Source: Saccharospirillum salsuginis (GTDB taxonomy: Bacteria > Pseudomonadota > Gammaproteobacteria > Pseudomonadales > Natronospirillaceae). From it: 64,000 nt of DNA. The translations under genes were made by a program, and so were the position numbers. The notes beneath the pieces are model-generated. The model did no database searches and had not been told where the DNA came from. It saw nothing but the letters and a program-made list of their open reading frames with translations. The stretch is taken from contig NZ_BMXR01000002.1 in assembly GCF_014651855.1 (NCBI RefSeq), positions 473,867 to 537,866 on the forward strand, in the 5' to 3' direction. The stretch's first letter is position 1. Every line of letters starts with the position of its first letter. Below are positions 1 through 7,949 of this stretch, one piece after another.

Positions 1-662
1 TCGCGCGCCAGTTCCGGATCGGGACCGCCATCGGACGATTCATCGTCGTCATCGTCGTCGTCCTTGTTGGAATCGTCGGCGACCTTTTCCTCGACAATGG
101 CGTCCGGCGAGTCCGCCGCCGGTGCCGGGTCGGCCTGGTCCGGGTCCTGAAAACTGGTCAGGATGTCGGACAGGCGACCGCCTTCCTCGGAGGAGGTGAT
201 GGTCTCGTAGGAAGCCAGGATGTCCTCGATCACACCCGGGTAGTAAGCCATGGCCTGCATGACTTCACGGGTGCCTTCCTCGATGCGTTTGGCGATGACG
301 ATCTCGCCCTCACGGGTGAGCAGCTCGACGGTGCCCATTTCCCGCATGTACATCCGTACCGGGTCCGTGGTGCGGCCGGTATCGGTTTCCACCGCGGCCA
401 GTGCCGCGGCGGCTTCTTCGGTAGCGTCTTCGTCCTCGGTGCCGCTTTCCTCGGCCATGAGCAGTTGCTCGGCGTCCGGCGCGGTTTCGAATACGTTAAT
501 ACCGATGTCATTGATCATCGCGATGATGTCTTCAACCTGGTCCGGCGAGTTGATCTCCTCGGGCAGGTGGTCATTCACTTCGGCATACGTCAGATAGCCC
601 TGCTCTTTACCGCGGGCGATCAATTCTTTGAGGCGTGACTGTTGCTGAGATTTTTCAGCCAT
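1..662 (-). CDS. rpoD: RNA polymerase sigma-70 factor RpoD, N-terminal part (runs off the window)
   Basis: This is the housekeeping sigma factor that directs RNA polymerase to most promoters. The 220 visible residues cover region 1.1 (about 1-80), region 1.2 (DPVRMYMREMG at about 100-110, then LLTREGE and AKRIEEG), and the start of the acidic non-conserved region with seven aspartates at 201-207. The core-binding and DNA-binding regions 2-4 lie beyond base 1. The start is ATG at 662 (MAEKSQQQSRLKEL). It is the last gene of the rpsU-yqeY-dnaG-rpoD block, about 200 bases after dnaG, and has a good promoter of its own in that gap. Confidence 0.97.
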   Translation of the reverse strand, partial: MAEKSQQQSRLKELIARGKEQGYLTYAEVNDHLPEEINSPDQVEDIIAMINDIGINVFETAPDAEQLLMAEESGTEDEDATEEAAAALAAVETDTGRTTDPVRMYMREMGTVELLTREGEIVIAKRIEEGTREVMQAMAYYPGVIEDILASYETITSSEEGGRLSDILTSFQDPDQADPAPAADSPDAIVEEKVADDSNKDDDDDDDESSDGGPDPELAR

Positions 663-712
663 AGAAACCCTGTCAGTTCAGTGGTGGATCAGGCGGAGGC
701 AAATAGCCGCTT

Positions 713-741
713 AGTTTACCGTATATCAACGAGTTAGCCAA
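713..741 (-). promoter_or_regulatory. Sigma-70-type promoter for rpoD
   Basis: Read on the minus strand, TTGGCT (736-741) is followed after exactly 17 bases by TAAACT (713-718). The expected start of transcription is about 45 bases before the rpoD ATG. A promoter between dnaG and rpoD is usual for this operon, because sigma factor is needed in larger amounts than primase. This is motif evidence only. Confidence 0.6.
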
Positions 742-863
742 TTTTTAACCAGCTTGGATCGGTGTTAGGCCGGGATGGGCGCTCGGTAAGCACGCCTCAT
801 CCGGTGACGATACGCAGGTCCCGCCCTGGCCGAAGTCAGTCGTTGGTGGGACACCCGGGTGCG

Positions 864-2768
864 TCATAACTTGCGTTTCTTCTGCAGCTCTAGGAAGCGC
901 TGCTTTTCTTCCTTCGTGACGGAAGGATCGCGGTCGAAGATGATGCGTTGCTTCAAGGATTCGTACTCGGCATCGGGAGCCCTCTTGGTAAGGGCGCCAA
1001 TCAGTTTTTCAAGTTCCGTGCGGGCCAAAGTCACGGGGTCGGTCTCCCCATGGGCGTGTTCTTCCAGCCAAAGATAGTCCGAGGCGGCGATGGGCGCCAG
1101 TGTGGCGCGCAAACCGTGTTGGCAGAGGTAGTCAAAGGCGTGGTACACATCCGCCCGTGGCGCCTCCTGGAGCAGCTTGACCACCTGGGTCAGCAGCGGC
1201 TTGCCTTCCTGCTCCGGAACCTGTGTCAATCGTTCGAGATCCAGCTCCCGGGCCAGTTCCGGGTAACGGATCAACCAGGCCAGGCAGCGATGCACGATCG
1301 AAAACTGAACCCCGAGGCCCTTGCGGCGAACCGGCGCTTCGTAGCCATCCGGGTCCTCGTAGGCCCCGTAACCGGGGTCCGCGTAGGCGGGCATGGCCTC
1401 GTCGGGCGGAAAGTCCGGCGGCTGCGAGCCGGAATCGCGTCGTTGCTCCGGTAGGGCCGGCTTGACCGGTTCATAGCTCTTCAGGATTTGATCGACCGGC
1501 AGACCGACAAGGTTCGACAACTGCTGCAGCAGCAATTGGTGGAGTACCCCCTCGGGCACCTGGTCGATCCAGCCCCGGGCTACACTGGCCAGCCGAGCCT
1601 TCCCGTCCAGCGTGGAGACATCGGCCTGGGTCTGCAGATGCTGAAACAGGAAATCCGGCAGGCTCTGGGCCTGACGGACACGGCGCATGAAAGCCTCGAA
1701 GCCCTCCTTGCGCACCAGGGTATCCGGATCCTCGCCTTCGGGCAGGAACAGGAAGCGCGCCTGCTGCCCGTCCCGGATTTCCGACAGCGTGTTTTCCAGC
1801 GCCCGCAGAGCCGCCCGACGCCCGGCTTCGTCCCCATCGAAACAGAAGACGATTTCCGGCGTCAGCTTGAACAATCGCTGGACATGGGTGCGACTGGTGG
1901 CCGTGCCCAGGGTCGCCACCGCGTTCTTGACGCCGTGCTGGGCCAGGGCGACCACGTCCATGTAGCCCTCGACAATGATGATGTTGTCGAAATTGCGCAG
2001 CGCCTGACGCGCCTCGTACAGGCCGTAGAGCTCATGACCCTTGTGAAAGATCGGCGTTTCCGGGCTGTTCAGGTACTTGGGCTTGTCGTCCGGTGTTAAA
2101 ACCCGCCCGCCAAACGCAATGGTGCGGCCGCGAATGTCCCGGATCGGGAACATCAACCGATGCCGGAAGCGGTCGTATTCACGGCCGTTGTCGTTGCGGA
2201 TGATCATGCCGGTGGCCAGTAATTGCTCCCGGCCCTGATCGGCGCTGGCGAAATGCTGGATCAGATTCTGCCAGCCGGAGGGGGCGTAGCCGATGCGATA
2301 CCGCTGAACGATCTCCTCGCTCAACCCCCGGCCGAGCACATACTGCTGGGCTTCGGGCGCGCTCGGGTGGTTGTAGAGCTGGTGTCCGAAGTAGTCCGTG
2401 CAGCTGTCCATCAGATCGTACAGGGTGCGCCGCCGGCGCTGTTTTTCCTTCTGGGCCGGGCTCTGTTCTTCACGGGGTACTTCGACCCCGGCGGCCCTGG
2501 CCAATTCCTCCACCGCCTCGGGGAAGCTCAGGCGCTCGTATTCCTGCAGGAACTTCAACGCCGTGCCCGAGGCGCCGCAACCGAAGCAGTAATAGAACTG
2601 CTTGGTGGAATTGACGGAGAAAGAAGGGGATTTTTCGTTGTGGAAGGGACAGCAGGCCCAGTGGTCCTTGCCCTTTTTCTTCAGCGGAACACGATGACCA
2701 ATGATCTCGACAATGTCTGTCCGTTCGAGCAGATCATCGATGAAATCGTTTGGGATCAGACCGGCCAT
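864..2768 (-). CDS. dnaG: DNA primase DnaG
   Basis: DnaG makes the RNA primers for chromosome replication and works with the DnaB helicase. The 634 residues have the family's usual length. The N-terminal CHC2 zinc finger has ligands C40, H43, C61 and C64. The RNA-polymerase core follows, with the TOPRIM motifs IIVEGYMDV (about 263-271) and FCFDGDEAGRRA (about 308-319), and then a helicase-binding C-terminal domain. The gene lies 124 bases after yqeY and ahead of rpoD, the standard arrangement of this operon. Confidence 0.98.
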   Translation of the reverse strand: MAGLIPNDFIDDLLERTDIVEIIGHRVPLKKKGKDHWACCPFHNEKSPSFSVNSTKQFYYCFGCGASGTALKFLQEYERLSFPEAVEELARAAGVEVPREEQSPAQKEKQRRRRTLYDLMDSCTDYFGHQLYNHPSAPEAQQYVLGRGLSEEIVQRYRIGYAPSGWQNLIQHFASADQGREQLLATGMIIRNDNGREYDRFRHRLMFPIRDIRGRTIAFGGRVLTPDDKPKYLNSPETPIFHKGHELYGLYEARQALRNFDNIIIVEGYMDVVALAQHGVKNAVATLGTATSRTHVQRLFKLTPEIVFCFDGDEAGRRAALRALENTLSEIRDGQQARFLFLPEGEDPDTLVRKEGFEAFMRRVRQAQSLPDFLFQHLQTQADVSTLDGKARLASVARGWIDQVPEGVLHQLLLQQLSNLVGLPVDQILKSYEPVKPALPEQRRDSGSQPPDFPPDEAMPAYADPGYGAYEDPDGYEAPVRRKGLGVQFSIVHRCLAWLIRYPELARELDLERLTQVPEQEGKPLLTQVVKLLQEAPRADVYHAFDYLCQHGLRATLAPIAASDYLWLEEHAHGETDPVTLARTELEKLIGALTKRAPDAEYESLKQRIIFDRDPSVTKEEKQRFLELQKKRKL

Positions 2769-2892
2769 GAGTTCCTCAACCGAAGGTGTCGCGACCGCTC
2801 AGCATAGCGGCATCACGGAGAATCTGGAAATGGACAGTCGTTGCGACGGTCCCGCCGGTAATACGGCTTGTAGCGCCTGACCGGCGTGGTGA

Positions 2893-3339
2893 TCAGCCCA
2901 GCCGGGCTTTGACCGTCTTGCTGACCGCGCCCATGTCGGCCCGGCCCTGCAACTGGGGTTTCAGCAGGCCCATGACTTTACCCATGTCCTGCATGCCGCT
3001 GGCGCCGCTCTTGGCGATGGCGTCGTCCACCAGGGCATTGATTTCGTCATCCGAGAGAGCCGCGGGGAGAAAAGTGGCAATCACCTCCATTTCTTCTCGC
3101 TCGATTGCGGCCAAGTCTTCGCGTCCGGCCGATTCATACTGTTCGATGGAATCGCGACGCTGTTTGTTCATTTTATCGAGGATCGCCAGGATGCGGGCGT
3201 CATCGAGTTCGATGCGTTCGTCGACTTCGACACGCTTGAGCTCGGCAAGGATCATCCGAATGGTCCCCAGGCGGGCCTTTTCTTTGGCCCGCATGGCGTT
3301 TTTCATGGCTTCGGTAATCGCTTGCTTGAGCTCAGACAT
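2893..3339 (-). CDS. yqeY: GatB/YqeY domain protein
   Basis: A 148-residue YqeY-family protein starting MSELKQAITEAMKNAMRAK, with the typical family segments RLGTIRMILAELK, ATFLPAALSDDEI and KVMGLLKPQLQGRADM. The fold resembles the tail domain of GatB, the amidotransferase subunit that handles misacylated tRNA. The cellular role of the free-standing protein is not well defined, and no catalytic residues are apparent. It lies 37 bases after rpsU and before dnaG, its common place in gammaproteobacteria. Confidence 0.93.
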   Translation of the reverse strand: MSELKQAITEAMKNAMRAKEKARLGTIRMILAELKRVEVDERIELDDARILAILDKMNKQRRDSIEQYESAGREDLAAIEREEMEVIATFLPAALSDDEINALVDDAIAKSGASGMQDMGKVMGLLKPQLQGRADMGAVSKTVKARLG

Positions 3340-3376
3340 GTCTGGTCAACCCACGTAGTTAAGAGTTCGGTCGTTC

Positions 3377-3592
3377 TTAGTAGAGACGCAGCATGCGCTT
3401 GTTTTCGCGCTGCAGCTTCTTGGCGTGACGCTTAACAGCAGCGGCAGCCTTGCGCTTGCGGACCCAGGTCGGCTTCTCGTAGTGCTCGCGACGGCGAACT
3501 TCGGACAGGACACCGGCTTTTTCGCAGGAACGCTTGAAACGACGCAGAGCAACGTCGAACGGCTCGTTTTCTCTTACTTTTACGCTAGGCAT
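3377..3592 (-). CDS. rpsU: 30S ribosomal protein S21
   Basis: A basic 71-residue protein starting [20 protein letters not shown] and ending [14 protein letters not shown], which matches bS21 along its whole length. S21 sits on the small subunit near the 3' end of 16S rRNA and helps in initiation. It is the first gene of the macromolecular-synthesis operon, so ribosome, primase and sigma factor genes share one promoter region upstream. Confidence 0.99.
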   Translation of the reverse strand: MPSVKVRENEPFDVALRRFKRSCEKAGVLSEVRRREHYEKPTWVRKRKAAAAVKRHAKKLQRENKRMLRLY

Positions 3593-3680
3593 TAAACAGA
3601 CCTTTGATTGTGGGTTTGACAGCTCAAATGGGGTTGGGCCACCTCTCGGTCAAGCCCTACCCGTATTTTTGAGGCGCGCA

Positions 3681-3709
3681 ATTTTACTGTTTTGGGGTGG
3701 GGGTGTAAA
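3681..3709 (-). promoter_or_regulatory. Sigma-70-type promoter for the rpsU operon
   Basis: On the minus strand, TTTACA (3704-3709) and TAAAAT (3681-3686) are separated by exactly 17 bases. Transcription would begin near 3674, leaving a leader of about 80 bases before rpsU. Between this site and the start codon I see no other equally good pair. Confidence 0.65.
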
Positions 3710-3794
3710 GCTTGGTGGCTTTGCTTGTTTGTGCCAGTGGTTTGTTTGGAGGCTGGGTATGCTACCGGCAGGGATTAGTACTCGCCAGGAACCC

Positions 3795-3909
3795 GCCTCA
3801 GGAGACCGGGTAAGGCCCTCCTGGGTCGCCGTGAATACCTCCATGTAGGCTAGACGGCGGCATCCATGCCGCCCACTCCCCTGGAGTGCCTAACCCGGCC
3901 CCCTGGGGC
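3795..3909 (+). repeat. Three-stem intergenic repeat, family A, copy 1
   Basis: The outer arms (3795 inward and 3909 inward) are complementary over about 30 bases, with most differences being G-T type. They enclose a small hairpin around TACCTCCATGTA and a second, GGCGGCATCCATGCCGCC. The core is in the orientation GCCGTGAATAC to GGCTAGA. The copy lies between divergent rpsU and tsaD. Confidence 0.85.
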
Positions 3910-3948
3910 TGGTGTGTTGTGCCTGCGTATTCGACAGACCCCTGTCCC

Positions 3949-3972
3949 GTAGGAGCGCACGCCGTGCGCGAA
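3949..3972. repeat. REP-like unit, family B, single half
   Basis: GTAGGAGCGCACGCCGTGCG is followed by CGAAC. It is the same head as the paired copies near 15.4, 16.8 and 33.2 kb, but here without the inverted partner. Confidence 0.7.
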
Positions 3973-4006
3973 CGTTCGGTAGAGAGGGCACCGCCCACCC
4001 TCGAAA

Positions 4007-4110
4007 GTAGGTTGGATTAGGCGATTGCCGTAATCCAACAATGCGCCGGTGGCACGATATCATGCCCAGGCCACAATCGTCGGATTACGCCTTCGGCTAA
4101 TCCGACCTAC
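4007..4110. repeat. GTAGGTTGGATTA inverted repeat, family C, copy 1
   Basis: It begins GTAGGTTGGATTAGGC and ends GCTAATCCGACCTAC, with internal GTAATCCAACA and CGGATTACG. The terminal 15 bases form an imperfect inverted repeat. Related copies lie at 43587-43704 and 63370-63485. Confidence 0.75.
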
Positions 4111-4257
4111 GGAATTTGTGCCACAGTTGGTTCTGAGCCCGGTTTTGATAAGTCGCGCACGCAGTGCGCGACAGGATACATTGAAACCCTAAAAGCTAAT
4201 CCATGGCCCCGGACAACGGACCTACAGGATCCGGAAGGAGCAGTGGCACCACCTCAA

Positions 4258-4372
4258 GCGCCCGATGCCGGGGGTGTCCCAGCCAGGGATGTCGGCCGCA
4301 GGGATGCGGCCGCCAAGCCCCCATGGACGGGTACACGGCGACCCTGGCTGGGATACCCCCGGCAGCGGGTGC
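4258..4372 (-). repeat. Three-stem intergenic repeat, family A, copy 2
   Basis: The core is inverted relative to copy 1. The outer arms pair over 31 bases with three differences. The inner hairpins are CCCATGGACGGG and GGCCGCAGGGATGCGGCC. It lies about 140 bases before tsaD. Confidence 0.85.
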
Positions 4373-4511
4373 GGGCCATAGCCTCCGTATTGGGCCTTGG
4401 CAACGGTAAAACCAGGCACCCAACTCCACGAAAGCCACAGATTCAAACTGGCCTTGGAACCAGCCAATGATTAAACTCCCGCCCCACTCTTTATGACCGG
4501 CCGAGATGTGA

Positions 4512-5543
4512 ATGCGCGTTCTGGGAATTGAAACGTCCTGCGATGAAACCGGTGTGGCGCTGTATGACTCCGAACGGGGTTTGTTGGCGCATACCTTATT
4601 CAGCCAAGTGGCCATGCACGCCGAATTCGGCGGTGTGGTGCCGGAACTGGCCTCGCGCGACCATGTGCGTAAGTTGGTGCCGCTGATTCGCAAGGTGTTC
4701 GACATGGCCGAAGTGCCATTCGGCGAGGTCGATGGCGTGGTGTATACCGCCGGCCCCGGGTTGATCGGCGCCCTGATGGTCGGCGCCTCGGTCGCGCGCT
4801 CTCTGGCGTGGACCTGGGACGTGCCGGCTCTGGGTGTACACCATATGGAAGGGCACCTGCTGGCGCCGATGCTGGAAGACCGGCCGCCGCGCTTTCCCTT
4901 TGTGGCCCTGTTGGTCAGCGGTGGTCATACCATGCTGGTGGATGTGCAGGGCGTCGGCCAATACCGGATTCTCGGCGAAAGCCTGGACGATGCCGCCGGG
5001 GAAGCCTTCGACAAGACCGCCAAGATGATGGGATTGCCTTACCCCGGCGGACCGATGCTCAGCAAGCTCGCGGATCAGGGTAAGCCGGGCGTGTTCGAGT
5101 TCCCGCGTCCCATGGTCGACCGCCCGGGTATGGATTTCAGTTTTTCCGGCCTGAAAACGGCGGTGCGGCTGAAAGTCGCCGAACACGCCGTGGACGAGAC
5201 GGTACCGGAGGAAGTGATGGCCGACATCGCCTGCGGCTTTCAGGAAGCCGTGATCGATACCATGGTGATCAAGTGTCGCCGGGCGCTGAAGGAAACCGGA
5301 CACCGGGCTCTGGTTATCGCCGGGGGCGTCAGCGCCAACCGGCGTTTGCGCGAAAAACTGGCCGCGATGGCCGAGGAGCGGCACTGCAAGCTGTTTTACC
5401 CGCGACTGGAATTCTGCACCGACAATGGCGCCATGATCGCATACGCCGGTTGCCAGCGGCTGCTGGCCGGCCAGCGGTCGGATCTGGGTATTGAAGTACG
5501 GGCGCGCTGGCCGCTGGATTCGCTGGAGGCCGTGCATGACTGA
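4512..5543 (+). CDS. tsaD: tRNA N6-adenosine threonylcarbamoyltransferase TsaD
   Basis: TsaD transfers threonylcarbamoyl to A37 of tRNAs that read ANN codons, working with TsaB and TsaE. The 343 residues are the normal length. The start [19 protein letters not shown], the metal-binding HHMEGH (H111 and H115), and the ASKHA-type segments [14 protein letters not shown] and [10 protein letters not shown] identify it. ATG 4512 is chosen because the family begins exactly here; no strong ribosome-binding site is visible. Its last 8 bases overlap folB. Confidence 0.97.
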   Translation: MRVLGIETSCDETGVALYDSERGLLAHTLFSQVAMHAEFGGVVPELASRDHVRKLVPLIRKVFDMAEVPFGEVDGVVYTAGPGLIGALMVGASVARSLAWTWDVPALGVHHMEGHLLAPMLEDRPPRFPFVALLVSGGHTMLVDVQGVGQYRILGESLDDAAGEAFDKTAKMMGLPYPGGPMLSKLADQGKPGVFEFPRPMVDRPGMDFSFSGLKTAVRLKVAEHAVDETVPEEVMADIACGFQEAVIDTMVIKCRRALKETGHRALVIAGGVSANRRLREKLAAMAEERHCKLFYPRLEFCTDNGAMIAYAGCQRLLAGQRSDLGIEVRARWPLDSLEAVHD

Positions 5544-5889
5544 TCGGGTGTTTTTGCAGGAGTTGAAGGTCGAAACGGTGATCGGTGCCTACGACTGGGA
5601 GCGCTCCATTCGTCAGAATCTCTGGCTGGATTTGTCGCTGGCGTTCGACTGCAAACCCGCCGGGACCACCGACGATCTTTCCAAGGCGCTGGATTACGAT
5701 GCGCTCAGCCGCCACATCCGCGATTGGGCGGCCGAACAGTCGTTCGAACTGATCGAGACCTTCGGCGAGCGGCTGTGCGTTCTGATTTACGAATTCTGCG
5801 GGGTGCGCGACATCGATCTGCGCATCAACAAACGCGGCGCTGTGGCAGACTGTGGCGGTGTCGGAATCCACATCAGACGGACTTTTTGA
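5536..5889 (+). CDS. folB: Dihydroneopterin aldolase FolB
   Basis: FolB splits dihydroneopterin to 6-hydroxymethyl-dihydropterin in folate synthesis. The 117-residue product ([24 protein letters not shown]) has the family pattern of an [11 protein letters not shown] strand, the [21 protein letters not shown] segment and the [10 protein letters not shown] helix. I start it at ATG 5536, overlapping tsaD by 8 bases. An upstream ATG at 5491 would only add residues unlike the family. The next gene makes the following folate step, so the three genes are probably co-translated. Confidence 0.93.
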   Translation: MTDRVFLQELKVETVIGAYDWERSIRQNLWLDLSLAFDCKPAGTTDDLSKALDYDALSRHIRDWAAEQSFELIETFGERLCVLIYEFCGVRDIDLRINKRGAVADCGGVGIHIRRTF

Positions 5890-5890
5890 C

Positions 5891-6409
5891 GTGAGCCAAA
5901 ACCAAGCGACTCCGGTCGCGCTGAGCCTGGGCAGCAACATCAACCGTTACCGCAATCTCACCGGCGCGCTCGACGCCCTGGCGGAGGCGTTCGGCGAGCT
6001 GTGGTGTTCGCCGGTCTATGAGAGCGAATCCGTCGGCTTCGACGGTAGCAATTTTCTCAATTCGGTTGTGGTGATCCACACCGAGCGCCCCCTTGGCGAC
6101 ATCAACGCCGTGCTCAAACGCATCGAAGACGATCACGGCCGCAATCGCCAGGGTCCGAAATTCAGCCCCCGGACACTGGACATCGATGTGCTGACCTACG
6201 GAGACGCCGTCGGCACGGTTGAAGGCATTGAACTGCCACGAGAAGAAACGGCGAAAAACGCCTTCGTCCTCAAACCTATGGCCGACCTCTTGCCCGATAC
6301 CCGATTACCGGGGTCGGATTTCACCTACGCCCAACTCTGGGCGGCCTATCCCAAAGACAAACAGAAGCTCTGGCGCGTCGATTTCCGTTGGCACAACCGG
6401 GCTCTGTAA
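5891..6409 (+). CDS. HPPK-like protein, first of two FolK homologues in the window
   Basis: The 172-residue product belongs to the 6-hydroxymethyl-dihydropterin pyrophosphokinase family (VALSLGSNINRYRNL, FLNSVVVIHTERPLGDI, FSPRTLDIDVLTYGD). The two aspartates that bind magnesium (the DID motif) are kept. At the place of LPHPRAQERAF in the other copy it reads LPREETAKNAF, so the histidine and arginine that bind ATP in E. coli HPPK appear to be replaced. I start it at GTG 5891, one base after folB ends; an ATG at 5852 would overlap folB. It may be an active variant or a regulatory paralogue. Confidence 0.8.
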   Translation: MSQNQATPVALSLGSNINRYRNLTGALDALAEAFGELWCSPVYESESVGFDGSNFLNSVVVIHTERPLGDINAVLKRIEDDHGRNRQGPKFSPRTLDIDVLTYGDAVGTVEGIELPREETAKNAFVLKPMADLLPDTRLPGSDFTYAQLWAAYPKDKQKLWRVDFRWHNRAL

Positions 6410-6442
6410 TACGCAAATTCTGGCGGTAACCGCTGGCTAGCT

Positions 6443-6550
6443 CCGGATGCCGGGTAGACCTATTCGGGGATGTCGGCCGCCCGGACGGCGGCCGTCAAGC
6501 CCCCATGGATGGGTTCACGGCGACCCCGAATAGGTCTACCCGGTAGCCGG
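6443..6550 (-). repeat. Three-stem intergenic repeat, family A, copy 3
   Basis: The 27-base outer arms differ at two positions. The inner hairpins are CCCATGGATGGG and GGCCGCCCGGACGGCGGCC. It fills the gap between convergent folK-like and tesA genes. Confidence 0.87.
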
Positions 6551-6589
6551 TGCGGGTTCTGGCACCAAACCGTGACTGTAATCTTTCCG

Positions 6590-7222
6590 TCAAGATGACG
6601 AATCACCCAGGGCTTTCCGCACCAGGGGCCATACATTATCCCGAATAACCGGTTGAGCCTCGGCGGTGGGGTGCAGGCCGTCGTCCTGCATCAAGTCCTG
6701 ATACTGGGCGACGCCTTCCAGCAGGAAGGGCAGATACAGCACATCGTATTCCTCCGCCAGGTGGGCATATTGGTTGAAAAAGGGTTCGGTGTAACGAGAA
6801 CCGAAATTGGGCGGCAGCCGTATTCCCAGGAGGATGACGTTGGCGCCGGCCTGCTGGGACAGTTCGATCATCTCGCTCAGGTTGTTCGTCGTCCGCTGGA
6901 TGGGATAGCCCCGCAGGCCATCGTTGGCGCCCAGTTCGAGCACCACGACCGAAGGGGCGAACTCCTCCAGCAAGCCGGGCAGGCGTTCGAGGCCCCCGCG
7001 TGAGGTTTCGCCGCTGATGCTGGCGTTGATGACGGTGTGATCATCCCCCAGTTTTTCATCCAGTAGATGGACCCAGGTCGACTCCGGCGACATGCCGTAG
7101 CCGGCGCTGAGGCTGTCGCCCAACACCAGAAGGGTTTGCGCCTGGGCGAGGCTCGCCCAGAGCAGTGTCGCCATCAGGGCGGCGACCCGACAACCCGAGC
7201 TGAACAGAGAAGTGATTCGCAT
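6590..7222 (-). CDS. tesA: Periplasmic thioesterase I / lysophospholipase L1 TesA
   Basis: A 210-residue SGNH/GDSL hydrolase that cleaves acyl-CoA thioesters and lysophospholipids. A signal peptide of about 28 residues (LLWASLAQA then QTLL) sends it to the periplasm. Block I is LVLGDSLSAG with nucleophile S37. Block II is GETSRGGL, block III is LGANDG with N100, and block V is DGLHPT with D181 and H184. The start is ATG 7222; longer forms run back through ybbA. It is divergent from the ABC exporter genes, as in E. coli tesA-ybbA-ybbP. Confidence 0.95.
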   Translation of the reverse strand: MRITSLFSSGCRVAALMATLLWASLAQAQTLLVLGDSLSAGYGMSPESTWVHLLDEKLGDDHTVINASISGETSRGGLERLPGLLEEFAPSVVVLELGANDGLRGYPIQRTTNNLSEMIELSQQAGANVILLGIRLPPNFGSRYTEPFFNQYAHLAEEYDVLYLPFLLEGVAQYQDLMQDDGLHPTAEAQPVIRDNVWPLVRKALGDSSS

Positions 7223-7949
7223 GACAGATTCGTCCAACATCATGATAGAGACCCGAGAGCTTAAACAGGAAGTGGCCAGTCGTGAAGGTACGTTGGCGAT
7301 CCTCAAGGGGATCGACCTGGCCATACACAAAGGCGAATCCGTCGCCATCGTCGGGGTGTCGGGCTCCGGAAAGTCGACTCTGCTGGGCATGCTCGCCGGA
7401 CTGGATCGCCCCAGCGGCGGGTCGGTCTGGCTCGGTGGCCGGGAAATCACCGCGCTGGACGAAGAGCAGCGGGCCTTGCTGCGCGGCGAATTGGTCGGTT
7501 TCGTGTTCCAGAATTTTCAGCTCCTGCCCAGCCTGACCGCGTTGGAAAACGTCATGCTGCCGCTGGAGGTCAAATCCGTGGATCGGCCGCAAGAGCGTGC
7601 CATGGAATGGTTGCGGCGAGTCGGTCTGGATGGGCGCGAGACCCATTACCCGATGCAATTGAGTGGGGGCGAACAGCAGCGTGTAGCCGTGGCGCGGGCC
7701 TTTGCCAGCGAGGCGCCGATCCTGTTTGCCGATGAACCGACCGGTAACCTCGACACCCGCACCGGCGAGAAGATCGCCGATTTATTGTTCGAACTGAATC
7801 AGGAACGCCAGACGACCCTGGTTCTGGTGACTCACGACACCAAGCTGGCCAGCCGTTGCCAGCGACAACTGGAAATGGAAGACGGGCAGTTGACCGAAGT
7901 GCCGCCCGCGAAGACGGCTCACTCCACCGCCGAGCAGGTTCGCGTATGA
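7221..7949 (+). CDS. ybbA: ABC transporter ATP-binding protein, YbbA type
   Basis: A 242-residue ATPase of the LolD/MacB/YbbA class, with Walker [10 protein letters not shown] (45-53), signature LSGGEQQR (147-154), Walker [13 protein letters not shown] (about 167-178) and the switch histidine in VTHD. It pairs with the large permease that follows, with start and stop overlapping as ATGA. The substrate is unknown; the family is sometimes linked to lipid or lipoprotein handling. ATG 7221 shares the bases CATG with the tesA start; ATG 7242 is an alternative start. Confidence 0.92.
   Translation: MTDSSNIMIETRELKQEVASREGTLAILKGIDLAIHKGESVAIVGVSGSGKSTLLGMLAGLDRPSGGSVWLGGREITALDEEQRALLRGELVGFVFQNFQLLPSLTALENVMLPLEVKSVDRPQERAMEWLRRVGLDGRETHYPMQLSGGEQQRVAVARAFASEAPILFADEPTGNLDTRTGEKIADLLFELNQERQTTLVLVTHDTKLASRCQRQLEMEDGQLTEVPPAKTAHSTAEQVRV

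Larger units (their letters stand above)
3593..4511. other. 919-base gap between divergent rpsU and tsaD, mostly repeats
   Basis: The gap holds the rpsU promoter, two copies of the three-stem repeat (family A), half of a REP-like unit (B), a C-family repeat and a short D-like piece (GGGCACCGCCCACC near 3987). Short open frames here, including one whose peptide begins MEVFTATQEG, are translations of the repeats. I see no protein-coding gene. Confidence 0.75.

Noticed and set aside
1488..2099. 203-codon plus-strand frame inside dnaG
   Set aside because: It is a shadow of the high-GC dnaG gene on the other strand, whose motifs are complete.
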